Assembly (NCBI GenBank): GCA_001556025.1
Contig: LSIB01000021.1
Location: 1-64,000 of the forward strand
Length of the DNA stretch: 64,000 nucleotides
From: Rhizobiales bacterium CCH3-A5
GTDB taxonomy: Bacteria > Pseudomonadota > Alphaproteobacteria > Rhizobiales > Beijerinckiaceae
Direction of reading: 5' to 3'
In this document: positions 1-7,712 of the stretch, piece by piece
Layout: every line of letters starts with the position of its first letter
Numbering within the stretch: position 1 is the stretch's first letter
Position numbers and translations under genes: made by a program
Notes under the pieces: model-generated
Told to the model about the DNA's origin: nothing
Seen by the model: the letters and a program-made list of their open reading frames with translations, nothing else
Database searches by the model: none

Positions 1-97
1 AATCCCGGCCGGTCAATTATCGGAATGATGGCCGGTCGGAATCGGAATCCGCAGCCAAGGGCCGCCCGCCGAAGCGCCCGGCGACGATCCGCATGGC

Positions 98-2407
98 TCA
101 GTCGCGCTTGCCGCGCGGCGCGCCGCCGGGACGCGGCCCCTTGCCGCCGCCGCCGGAACGTCCGCCGCCAGAGGGTCGGCCGCCGGGCTTCCCTCCAAAG
201 GACTTTCCGCCGGAAGGCTTTGCGCCAAACGGCTTGCTGCCGCCCGGCTTGCCGCCGAAGGATTTGCCGCCGCTGCGTTTGCCGCCAGCGCCGCGACCTG
301 CCGGCTTGTCGCCGAAGCCCGGGCCGCGCGGGCGCTCCTCTCGGACGCGCTCGGGAAACCGCCGAGGCGGCCGCTCCGCTCCCTCGCGCGGAGCGCGCTC
401 AGGCCGCTCGGCGCGTGGTGCGGCATCCTGCCAGGGCCGCTCGCGGCCGCCCTCGCGGGGCGCGCGGTCCTCCCGGGGCCGGCGGGCGGGGCGTTCGCCA
501 CGCGTGTCAGGCGCGCCGGCGCGCGGGCCGCGACCCTGTCCGTCGCCGCGCGCGTTTCGCGGCAGGCGGTCGGGCCGGCGTTTGGGATTGTCGGCCGGGT
601 CCCGGCGCTCCTCACGGGGAGCCCTGTCCTCGCGGGGCGCGGCGCTGACGCGCTCGACCAGCACGCGCCGTCCGCCCGGATCGGTGATCGCATTGCCGCG
701 CTCGCGCCTGACCGCGCCGGTCGCCTCGCGCGCCTGCCGCTCCTCCTTTGGGTCCGCGCCGCGCCGCGGCGGCGCCTTGCGCTCGCGCTGCGGCTGCGCC
801 TCGTCGGCGCGCCAGACCGTGCGCTTCCATGGCTTGTCGCTGCGGTCGTCGAGCGAAGGCGTGCGCACGGCGTCGCTCTGCCAGCGCTCGCGCTCCGGCT
901 TGCCGTCGCGGTCGCCGGGCTCGCGCCGGCGCGGCCGGTCGTCTCCCGAGGGCGCGCGGCGCGGATCGCGCGCCTGCGGCGGCGGCGCGGCCGGCAGTTC
1001 GTCGCGGCGCGGCGCGTCGAAGTCGACGCCGGCCTTCGCCATCAATTCCTCGCCGAGCTGGTCCTTCAGCACGCGCGAGCGGATTTCGTCGACCTCGCCC
1101 TCGGGCAGGTCGGCGAGTTGGAACGGCCCGAACGAGACCCGGATCAGACGGTTCACGTCGAGGCCGAGATGCTCCAGCACGGTCTTGACCTCGCGGTTCT
1201 TGCCCTCGCGCAGATCGACCGTGAGCCAGGTGTTGGAGCCCTGCTGGCGCTCGAAGCGCGCAACGATCGGCCCGTAGGAGACGCCCTCGATGGTGACGCC
1301 GTCGCGCAGCGTATCCAGCCGGTCCTGAGTCACCGAGCCGAAGGCGCGCACGCGGTAGCGCCGCAGCCAGCCGGTCTCGGGCAATTCCAGCATGCGCGCC
1401 AGCCCGCCATCGTTGGTCAGCAGCAGCAGGCCTTCGGTGTTGATGTCGAGCCGGCCGATCGAGAGCACGCGCGGCAGGTCTTCCGGCAGCGCGTCGAACA
1501 CCGTCGGGCGGCCTTCGGGGTCGTGATTGGTGGTCACGAGGCCGCGCGGCTTGTGGTAGAGCCACATCCGCGTGCGCTCGCGCGCCGGCAGCGCCTCGCC
1601 ATCGACGAGCACGACGTCGTCGGGGCCGACATCGAGCGCCGGGCTTTCCAGCACCTTGCCGTTCACGCTGACGCGGCCTTCCGCGATCATCGCCTCGCTG
1701 TCGCGGCGCGAGGCGACGCCCGCGCGCGCCATCACCTTGGCGATGCGCTCGGGCTCCTGCGCGAGAAGAGAGGGCAGGATCACGGCCGAGGGCGCAGGCG
1801 TGTCCTCGCCACGCGGGCGGCGCGGCCGCTCGGGCCGCTTGCCGTCGCGGTCACCGAAGCTGCGGCCGCGCGGAGCGGCTCCGTCGCGCGGCGGGCGGCT
1901 GGAACTGCGCTCGCCATCGGGCCTGGCGCGATAGGGCCGCTCAGCCCCCTCGCGTGCCACAGCCGGCTTGTCGAAACGGCGCGCGGACCGATCGGGGCCT
2001 GCACTGCGTTCGCCGCCCGCGCCGCGCTCGGGACGGCCCTCGCTGCTTCGCTCGCGAAACGGCGCGCGCTCGCCATCGGGCCTTGCGCGAAACGGCTTGT
2101 CGCCACCGGCGCGCGGGGGTCGCGGCGCGCCGTCACGCCGGCCCGCTGGCCTGTCGAAACGGCGTGCAGGGCGCTCGCCCCCCTCGTCACGGGCCCGGGC
2201 TGGGCGCTCGCCGCCCTCGGGTCGAGACCGGAAGGGCTTGCGCTCGCCGCCAGGCCGATCTGAGCGGGCTGCCCCACGGCTGCCCTCGCTACGGCCAAAT
2301 TCGCCGCCGGGGCCGCCGCGAGGCCCGCCGCCCTTGCCGCCACCCTTGCCGCCGGCCCCGCCGCCCTTGCGCGGGCCGCGGTTGTTCTGGTTGGTGTCGT
2401 CGCTCAT
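98..2407 (-). CDS. rluB: 23S rRNA pseudouridine synthase, RluB/RsuA family, with long disordered tails
   Basis: Predicted to isomerise a uridine of 23S rRNA to pseudouridine. The folded core is only about residues 215-460 of 769. It has an S4 RNA-binding domain near residues 218-265 (VMARAGVASRRDSE) and then the synthase domain with the catalytic GRLD motif near residue 318 (GRLDINTEGLLLL). About 215 residues before and 300 after the core are Gly/Arg/Pro/Glu/Asp-rich and low complexity, with recurring RPDGER and GGKSFGGKP-like units. RluB of E. coli is about 290 residues. The start at 2407 was chosen because GGAG lies 5-6 bases before this ATG; an in-frame ATG exists 24 bases upstream. Transcribed divergently from tadA. 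The family is secure; RluB against a close paralogue is less so. Confidence 0.88.
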   Translation of the reverse strand: MSDDTNQNNRGPRKGGGAGGKGGGKGGGPRGGPGGEFGRSEGSRGAARSDRPGGERKPFRSRPEGGERPARARDEGGERPARRFDRPAGRRDGAPRPPRAGGDKPFRARPDGERAPFRERSSEGRPERGAGGERSAGPDRSARRFDKPAVAREGAERPYRARPDGERSSSRPPRDGAAPRGRSFGDRDGKRPERPRRPRGEDTPAPSAVILPSLLAQEPERIAKVMARAGVASRRDSEAMIAEGRVSVNGKVLESPALDVGPDDVVLVDGEALPARERTRMWLYHKPRGLVTTNHDPEGRPTVFDALPEDLPRVLSIGRLDINTEGLLLLTNDGGLARMLELPETGWLRRYRVRAFGSVTQDRLDTLRDGVTIEGVSYGPIVARFERQQGSNTWLTVDLREGKNREVKTVLEHLGLDVNRLIRVSFGPFQLADLPEGEVDEIRSRVLKDQLGEELMAKAGVDFDAPRRDELPAAPPPQARDPRRAPSGDDRPRRREPGDRDGKPERERWQSDAVRTPSLDDRSDKPWKRTVWRADEAQPQRERKAPPRRGADPKEERQAREATGAVRRERGNAITDPGGRRVLVERVSAAPREDRAPREERRDPADNPKRRPDRLPRNARGDGQGRGPRAGAPDTRGERPARRPREDRAPREGGRERPWQDAAPRAERPERAPREGAERPPRRFPERVREERPRGPGFGDKPAGRGAGGKRSGGKSFGGKPGGSKPFGAKPSGGKSFGGKPGGRPSGGGRSGGGGKGPRPGGAPRGKRD

Positions 2408-2585
2408 GATCGCTCCGGCGCAGGCCGGCAAAAGTGGAAAGCCACTTTCGCATCAGGCGCATGCGGAATAGGTGGTGTCGCGCTCGTCCCTGCCGGCGTT
2501 ACGCGCTGCGGGGACGGCGGCTCGTAGCCGGCGCTTGTAGCAGAGCATCCGCCGGCTCGCGAGCGGCAAAACAGGGTTTTGGACG

Positions 2586-3080
2586 GTGCAGGCGAAGGGC
2601 CGGGATATCGACGCGATGGCGCTGGCGCTGGCGCAGGCGCGCGCGGCCGCCGAGCGCGGCGAGGTGCCGGTCGGCGCAGTGGTGATGAAGGACGGCGCCA
2701 TGATCGCCAGCGCCGGCAACCGCACGCTTCAAGACCGCGACCCGACGGCCCATGCCGAGATGCTGGCGCTGCGGGCGGCAGCCTCAGCGCTCGGCAGCGA
2801 GCGCCTGACCGGATGCGACCTCTACGTCACGCTCGAACCCTGCCCGATGTGCGCCGGCGCGATTTCGTTCGCGCGCATCCGCCGCCTCTACTTCGGCGCA
2901 AGCGATCCCAAGGGCGGCGCGGTCGAGAACGGGGTGCGGCTCTACGCCAGCCCGACCTGCCACCATGTCCCGGAGGTGTATGGCGGGATTCGGGAAGGGG
3001 AGGCGGGGGAGATGCTGAGGGGGTTTTTCAGGGAGCGGAGGTCAGGGAAAGATAATTGTCCTGCCGATGCCGACGGCTAA
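2586..3080 (+). CDS. tadA: tRNA-specific adenosine deaminase TadA
   Basis: Converts adenosine 34 to inosine in the wobble position of tRNA-Arg(ACG), a zinc-dependent cytoplasmic reaction. The 164-residue protein has the cytidine deaminase-like HAE motif (His56, Glu58) and the zinc cysteines of PCPMC (Cys86, Cys89), plus the usual core GEVPVGAVV. The start is GTG; no ATG lies nearby in frame before the conserved part. Its 3' end overlaps by 53 bases the end of a converging small gene. It is divergent from the pseudouridine synthase gene, a common pairing of RNA-modification genes in this group. The C-terminal dozen residues are not conserved-looking. Confidence 0.95.
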   Translation: MQAKGRDIDAMALALAQARAAAERGEVPVGAVVMKDGAMIASAGNRTLQDRDPTAHAEMLALRAAASALGSERLTGCDLYVTLEPCPMCAGAISFARIRRLYFGASDPKGGAVENGVRLYASPTCHHVPEVYGGIREGEAGEMLRGFFRERRSGKDNCPADADG

Positions 3081-3399
3081 AGCCCGCCCCCTGCTCAAGC
3101 GACCCCTCCACCACGACTCCGAACGCATCGATCGCGATCAGCGCCTCACGTCGCGCCTCCTCGATCTCGGCGATCTCCGCCTGGGCGTAGAGCGCGCGGG
3201 CGAACACAGCCGTACGCGAGAGCGCGACATGCGTCGCCTCCTCGAGTTCATGCGAGGTGATGACGTAGCGCAGCACGTTTTCGAGATGCGTGTCGGCGCA
3301 GGGGCCTAGCGTCTTCGCGTTCAGCACGCCGGCCCGGAAGACGGCGCTGCGCAGCGTCTCGATCTCCGATGTCAGATAGTCCCTCACCTCGTCGGCCAT
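3028..3399 (-). CDS. Hypothetical helical protein, 123 aa
   Basis: I do not recognise a family. The predicted protein is acidic and helical, with no signal peptide or membrane segment, and has a plausible soluble fold in the stretch LENVLRYVITSHELEEA. The start was set at 3399 because GGAGG sits seven bases before that ATG; the open frame itself runs on to 3423. The gene converges on tadA and its last 53 bases overlap the tadA end, so the C-terminal residues may be unconstrained. It is listed because of the good ribosome binding site and natural-looking composition, not because of homology. Confidence 0.55.
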   Translation of the reverse strand: MADEVRDYLTSEIETLRSAVFRAGVLNAKTLGPCADTHLENVLRYVITSHELEEATHVALSRTAVFARALYAQAEIAEIEEARREALIAIDAFGVVVEGSLEQGAGFSRRHRQDNYLSLTSAP

Positions 3400-3536
3400 C
3401 CACGCCTCCATGACGCAATGCACGAAGCGGAAAGGTTACCATGGGGCAGCAGCGCTGGCGCGTGCGGGCCGTTCCGGCGGTTAGCCGGCCGTCAACCCGT
3501 TGCGCACAATCCTCCGGGTCGCCGTCGCCATGCGCC

Positions 3537-4277
3537 CTAGCCGGCGGCGCGCAGCACCAGATATCCGCCCAGCGCCAGCAGTCCGGCGAAGAAGCAGAGC
3601 CTGAACGCCTTGGCCGAGATGCGGTTGCGGATCGTTGTCCCCAATGCCATGCCCGCTAGCGCAGGCGCCAGCGCCAGCGTCGAATGCCAGGCGACCGTCC
3701 AGTCGAGCGCGCCCGCACCGATCAGCCCGACAGAGAGCGCCAGCGTCGAGACGAGGAAGGAGAGGCCGAGAGCCTGCACCAGCTCGTCCTTGTCGAGCCC
3801 GAGCGCCTGCAGATAGGGCACGGCCGGCAGCACGAAGACGCCGGTCGCGGCGGTGGCGATGCCGGTCGCGAGGCCGATGACGGGGCCGAGCCAGAGTTCG
3901 GCGCTGGCCGGCACGCGCAGCTTGGCGGCCTTGAGGCCGACAAGCGCATAGAGCACCAGCGCGATGCCGAGCCAGAGCGTCGCCGAGCCGTTCTTCTGCT
4001 GCTCCAGCAATTCCGAGCCGGCCCAGACGCCGAGCACGATGCCCGCCATCATCGGCCAGAGCCGGATCAGGATCGTCCCGAGACCCGGCCCGGTCGCGAT
4101 CTGCCAGCCATTGGTGGCGATGTTGGGGATGGCGAGCAGGGCCGCCGCCTGTGCCGGGGCCATGATCACGCCGAGCACGCCGACCGCGATGGTCGGCAGG
4201 CCTAGCCCGATGACGCCCTTGACGAAGCCGGCCAGCAGGAAGGTCGCGACGATGAAGAGGATGATATGCGGTTCCAT
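3537..4277 (-). CDS. TauE/SafE family membrane exporter
   Basis: A 246-residue integral membrane protein with about seven to eight hydrophobic segments. It has the typical N-terminal repeat start FVKGVIGLGLPTIAVG and a second, related half after residue 130 (GLATGIATAATGVFVLP). This is the layout of the TauE/SafE (DUF81) family, which exports sulfite, sulfoacetate or related organic anions. The substrate cannot be read from the sequence. The gene is divergent from an ArsR-type regulator across a 188-base spacer, which suggests that regulator may control it. Confidence 0.85.
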   Translation of the reverse strand: MEPHIILFIVATFLLAGFVKGVIGLGLPTIAVGVLGVIMAPAQAAALLAIPNIATNGWQIATGPGLGTILIRLWPMMAGIVLGVWAGSELLEQQKNGSATLWLGIALVLYALVGLKAAKLRVPASAELWLGPVIGLATGIATAATGVFVLPAVPYLQALGLDKDELVQALGLSFLVSTLALSVGLIGAGALDWTVAWHSTLALAPALAGMALGTTIRNRISAKAFRLCFFAGLLALGGYLVLRAAG

Positions 4278-4394
4278 GGCCGATCTTGTGCCATTCCCGC
4301 CGCGCGCTGTCGCGGGGCGACGCTACGGTGTCGGCCGTAGTGTCGCTGCTTGTCTTCGGCCCGGTTCGGGACGCAATGTTTCGTCAAACCGACG

Positions 4395-4441
4395 CCGTCA
4401 TCCCGGATCTGCGCGGGTCCGCCGCTTGTCCGGGATGACGG
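4395..4441. repeat. Dispersed palindromic repeat, family A, short copy
   Basis: A 13-base perfect inverted repeat (CCGTCATCCCGGA ... TCCGGGATGACGG) separated by 21 bases. The same arms recur in longer elements near 57.9 kb and 63.1 kb of this window. This copy lies in the spacer between the TauE/SafE gene and the ArsR-type gene, 25 bases before the regulator start, so it may form a hairpin in that transcript's leader. It looks like a REP/BIME-like intergenic element. Confidence 0.8.
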
Positions 4442-4465
4442 GGAAGGTGTGAGAAAGGCCGCACC

Positions 4466-5209
4466 ATGTCCGCATCAGGCCCCTATCTCGCGGAGATCGC
4501 CCATCTGATGGGCGATCCGGCCCGCGCCAACATGCTGCAGGCGCTGATGGATGGCCGCGCGCTGACGGCCAAGGAACTGGCCTTTCTCGCCGGCGTCGCG
4601 CCGCAGACCGCCAGCGGCCATCTTGCAAGGCTGATGCAGGGCGGCCTCGTGGGCGTCGCGGTGCAGGGCCGCCATCGCTATTACCGTCTCGCCGGCTCCG
4701 AGGTCGCTGCCGCGATCGAGGGGCTGATGGTGCTGGCGGGCTCGCCCGCCACGCCGCGTCGCCTGCCCTCGCGGGTCGGCGCGGAACTCGCCCAGGGCCG
4801 GACCTGCTACGACCATTTCGCCGGCCGGCTCGGCATCGCCATCCATGACGCGCTGGTCGCGGCCGGCCATCTCATGGTCGGCGAGGCCGGCTATGGCCTG
4901 ACGCCGGCCGGCGAGGCGGCGTTCGCAAGCCTCGGCGTCGCGCCAGTGGAAAGCAAGGGCCGCCGCGCCGCGCTTCGTCCCTGCCTCGACTGGAGCGAGC
5001 GCCGGCCCCATCTCGCCGGAACGCTCGCCGCCGCGCTGGCCTGCCGCTGCTTCGATAGGGGCTGGGTCCTGCGCCGCAAGGACAGCCGCGCCGTCACGCT
5101 GACGCCGGCCGGCCGCGCGGCGCTGACGGCGGCCCTGCCGGGCTTCCGTTGCGAGGCGGCGGACGCCGTCAGCCCGCTTGTTCGAGAGCCTGCGCCAGCC
5201 GTCGCTTGA
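4466..5209 (+). CDS. ArsR-type winged-helix transcriptional regulator
   Basis: A 247-residue DNA-binding protein. Residues 8-80 form an ArsR-like winged helix (MGDPARANMLQALMDG, then the recognition region APQTASGHLARLMQGG and the wing GRHRYYRLAG). The C-terminal half is a second domain beginning near GRTCYDHFAGRLG, seen in a common proteobacterial ArsR subfamily. There is no clear metal-binding CxC pair in the helix, so a metal sensor is not implied. It is divergent from the exporter gene and its last 41 bases overlap the end of the converging patatin gene. The ligand is unknown. Confidence 0.85.
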   Translation: MSASGPYLAEIAHLMGDPARANMLQALMDGRALTAKELAFLAGVAPQTASGHLARLMQGGLVGVAVQGRHRYYRLAGSEVAAAIEGLMVLAGSPATPRRLPSRVGAELAQGRTCYDHFAGRLGIAIHDALVAAGHLMVGEAGYGLTPAGEAAFASLGVAPVESKGRRAALRPCLDWSERRPHLAGTLAAALACRCFDRGWVLRRKDSRAVTLTPAGRAALTAALPGFRCEAADAVSPLVREPAPAVA

Positions 5210-6041
5210 CCTCGTCCTTCACCGGCTCGGCCGCCTCGAGGATCGCCTTCGCCTTGAAGAAATCGAGCCCGCCGATCGAATCCACGCCCGCGCGGATCAG
5301 GATGTCGGGCGGCTGTCGCTCGATCATGCGCTGCACGATCGTCCGGGTCAGGATCTGGCTGACGCCCACCATCGCCTCGAGCGGCTCGGGGATGCGCCGG
5401 TCGCTGATCGTGGCCGGTGCGCTGGTGTCGACCGCCATGACGATGCGGCCGGCCGCCATCAGCCGGTCATAGGGCAGGGGGTTGATGGCCCCGCCATCGA
5501 CCAGCACGCGCTCGCCGATCACGACGGGCCTGACCAGCCCGGGAATGGCGAGCGAGGCCGCGACCGCCGGCGTCAGCGGCCCGCTCGTCAGCGCGACTTC
5601 GCTGTGCAGGTGATAATCCGCCGCCAGCGCCATGAAGGGGAGGGCGAGTTCCTCGAAGCGGTCTGGCACGGCCTCCGGCCAGAACAGGTCGAGCATTCGC
5701 TCGCCATCGATCAGCACCGGGTTGCCGACGCCGCGCATCAGGTCGGTGAACTTGCCGATGCGCGCGTCGAGCAGGCGCGCAATGACCCGCGCCCGGTCCT
5801 TGAAGGTGATCGCGACATGCTCGCGCAGGTCCTTGCCGGATAGCCCCGCCGCATAGGCCGCGCCGACGATCGCACCCATCGAGCAGCCGGCGATCAGCGC
5901 GGGCCTGACCCCGAGCTCGTCCAGCGCCTCGATCACGAGGATATGGCTCAGGCCGCGCGCACCGCCCGCCCCGAGCACGAGCGCAAGCTCGGGCGACGTC
6001 GGCGCGGGCTGTCTCGCGGGGGCTGTTGTGCTGCGCGGCAT
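5169..6041 (-). CDS. Patatin-like phospholipase, RssA type
   Basis: A predicted cytoplasmic or peripheral acyl hydrolase of 290 residues with a Ser-Asp dyad. It shows the oxyanion-hole GAGGARG (residues 24-30), the nucleophile elbow GCSMG with Ser54, and the catalytic DGG with Asp182. The length and the lack of a signal peptide match the RssA group of patatin-like proteins, thought to cleave phospholipid or other acyl esters. The true substrate is unknown. It is probably monocistronic; the 3' end overlaps the ArsR-type gene on the other strand. Confidence 0.9.
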   Translation of the reverse strand: MPRSTTAPARQPAPTSPELALVLGAGGARGLSHILVIEALDELGVRPALIAGCSMGAIVGAAYAAGLSGKDLREHVAITFKDRARVIARLLDARIGKFTDLMRGVGNPVLIDGERMLDLFWPEAVPDRFEELALPFMALAADYHLHSEVALTSGPLTPAVAASLAIPGLVRPVVIGERVLVDGGAINPLPYDRLMAAGRIVMAVDTSAPATISDRRIPEPLEAMVGVSQILTRTIVQRMIERQPPDILIRAGVDSIGGLDFFKAKAILEAAEPVKDEVKRRLAQALEQAG

Positions 6042-6084
6042 GGACGGAATGTGGGCGCTGCGGCCGCTGCCGGCAACCGCCGCG

Positions 6085-6999
6085 TCAGCTCCCCGGCGCG
6101 GCCAGAAACGGCGTCAGCGCCGCCAGCGTCGCCGCTGGATTTTCCTCGGGCAGGAAATGACCGCTGTCGATCGCCTGTCCCTGTGCCTGCGGGGCAAACG
6201 TCGCGCGCCAGAGGTCAAGCGGGCTCGCGCCCTTGCCGGGAATGCCGGCGTCGCCCCAGAGCGCCAGCACCGGGCACAGGATGCGCTTGCCGGCCGCGAG
6301 GTCGATCCGGTCATGCTCGGGATCGGTCGTCGCCCCGGCGCGGTAATCCTCACAGGCGGCATGGATGCGCGCTGGGTCGTTGAATGAGTCGCGGTAGGAT
6401 TCCATCGCCAGCGGGTCGAAAGCGTCGAGCGATTTGGCCTTGGTCCAGCTCGCGATGCAGTGGTCGAGCCAGGGGATCGGGTCGGTCTTGAGCAGCCGTT
6501 CCGGCACGGGCTCGGGCTGGGCGAGGAAGGTCCAGTGATAGACCTGCATGGCGCGCATCGCGTTCATGCCCTCCCACATCGAGACGGTCGGCATGATGTC
6601 GAGCAGCGCCAGCCGCTCGACCCGACCGGGATGATCGAGCGCCAGCCTGTAGCCGATGCGCGCGCCGCGATCATGGCCGACCACCGCGAAGCGCAGATGC
6701 CCCAGCGCCTGCATCACCGCGACGATATCCTCGCCCGAGCCGCGCTTGGAATAGGTTGCCTTGCCGCCGTCGCCATGGGGCGCGGCCGACCAGCCATAGC
6801 CGCGCAGGTCCGGACAGACGACGGTGTGCGTCTTCGCCAGCTCCGGCGCGATCTTGTGCCATTCTGCATGGGTCTGCGGAAAGCCGTGGATCAGCACGAC
6901 GGGCGGACCCTCGCCGCCGACGCGCGCGAAGATCTTCCCCACCGGCCCGTCGATCCAGTGGCCCTTGAAGCCGGGGAAGAGGCTGTCGAGATTGCTCAT
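6085..6999 (-). CDS. Alpha/beta hydrolase, fluoroacetate/haloacetate dehalogenase-like
   Basis: A 304-residue alpha/beta hydrolase of the epoxide hydrolase/haloacetate dehalogenase branch. Visible residues are HGF with Phe40, the nucleophile Asp110 in GHDRGAR with Arg111 and Arg114, the acid Asp134, Tyr154-His155-Trp156, Trp185, Tyr219, Ile253 and the base His281. From memory, these match nearly position for position the fluoroacetate dehalogenase RPA1163 of Rhodopseudomonas palustris (Asp110/Asp134/His280, Arg111/Arg114, halide pocket His155/Trp156/Tyr219). A defluorinating or dechlorinating 2-haloacid hydrolase is therefore likely, but epoxide or ester hydrolysis is not excluded. The start was set at 6999, where ATGA overlaps the vapC stop, so it is the third gene of the vapBC operon. 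Confidence 0.85.
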   Translation of the reverse strand: MSNLDSLFPGFKGHWIDGPVGKIFARVGGEGPPVVLIHGFPQTHAEWHKIAPELAKTHTVVCPDLRGYGWSAAPHGDGGKATYSKRGSGEDIVAVMQALGHLRFAVVGHDRGARIGYRLALDHPGRVERLALLDIMPTVSMWEGMNAMRAMQVYHWTFLAQPEPVPERLLKTDPIPWLDHCIASWTKAKSLDAFDPLAMESYRDSFNDPARIHAACEDYRAGATTDPEHDRIDLAAGKRILCPVLALWGDAGIPGKGASPLDLWRATFAPQAQGQAIDSGHFLPEENPAATLAALTPFLAAPGS

Positions 7000-7406
7000 G
7001 GCCTGGCGTCCGTGGCGACGGCGGAGACGATGTCGGTCTGGCCAAAATCGTCGCCCTTGTAGAGCAGGGGCGCGTTCAGCGATTTGGCGAGAGCGTAGGA
7101 AAAGCAGTCGCCTAGGTTGAGGCGGGCTGGGTGGCGACCCTTGCCGAAGCGCATAAACGCGTCCGCGGCCAGCAGGCCTTGCGCCGGTTCGGCCTCGGCA
7201 ACTTCGATAGTGAGCATCCAAAACAGGTTCTGCACCTCGATCAGCGGCGTGGTTGCCCTCTGACCAATCAGAACCATCGCGCATTCCGTGAACGTCACCG
7301 GAGAGCAAAGGCACTTTTCCGCTGATGTCAGGATCCCAAAGAATGCTTCGGCTTCAGGTTCGCCGAACGCGAAAGCGATAATTGCCGAGCTGTCTACCAC
7401 GATCAC
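6996..7406 (-). CDS. vapC: VapC-type PIN-domain toxin
   Basis: A 136-residue PIN-domain ribonuclease, the toxin of a type II toxin-antitoxin pair. The acidic metal-binding residues are visible: Asp5 (VVDSSAI), Glu41 (FTECA), Asp100 (LGDCF) and Asp119/Asp120 (KGDDF). The start is GTG, overlapping the antitoxin stop as GTGA. The stop overlaps the next gene's start as ATGA, so all three genes of the operon are translationally coupled. Related VapC toxins cut tRNA or rRNA; the target of this one is not predictable. Confidence 0.92.
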   Translation of the reverse strand: MIVVDSSAIIAFAFGEPEAEAFFGILTSAEKCLCSPVTFTECAMVLIGQRATTPLIEVQNLFWMLTIEVAEAEPAQGLLAADAFMRFGKGRHPARLNLGDCFSYALAKSLNAPLLYKGDDFGQTDIVSAVATDARP

Positions 7407-7654
7407 GACGGCAGGCCGTTCTCGTCATAGCCCAGGATTTCGTCAGCGGTTCGATCGTCGGTGATCGGGTAGGAGCGGATGCGCGCCAGAACGCGTTCGA
7501 GTTCTTCCCGGTCGATCCGGCCTTTCGTTTTCGGCAGTCGCGCCAGCCGCTCTTCCGCCGCGATCGCCACGGCATCGGCGATTGTTTCACCCGTGCGGCT
7601 GGCGAGTTCGCGGACAATGCGGTCGGCGCGTGCGTTCTTGATCATCAGCACCAT
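7403..7654 (-). CDS. vapB: VapB-type antitoxin, Rv0623/PSK family
   Basis: An 83-residue antitoxin and probable autorepressor. The N-terminus MIKNARADRIVRELASRTG followed by an ADAVAIA segment is typical of the Rv0623-like (PSK) VapB family, with a ribbon-helix-helix DNA-binding part and a C-terminal toxin-binding tail. The start at 7654 was chosen because AGGAGG lies just upstream; the open frame runs further. An inverted repeat just upstream is a likely operator for VapBC autoregulation. Confidence 0.9.
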   Translation of the reverse strand: MVLMIKNARADRIVRELASRTGETIADAVAIAAEERLARLPKTKGRIDREELERVLARIRSYPITDDRTADEILGYDENGLPS

Positions 7655-7668
7655 GCCCGCCTCCTGGC

Positions 7669-7691
7669 TATATCGATTGCGATACGATATA
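7669..7691 (-). promoter_or_regulatory. Probable VapB/VapBC operator
   Basis: An inverted repeat TATATCG-N9-CGATATA lies 14 bases upstream of the vapB start and just before its ribosome binding site. The stretch is AT-rich within GC-rich surroundings, so it also fits a -10 region. VapB-type antitoxins of this family usually bind such palindromes to repress their own operon. The assignment rests on position and symmetry only. Confidence 0.55.
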
Positions 7692-7712
7692 TACATCGCC
7701 CATCGGCGAATG

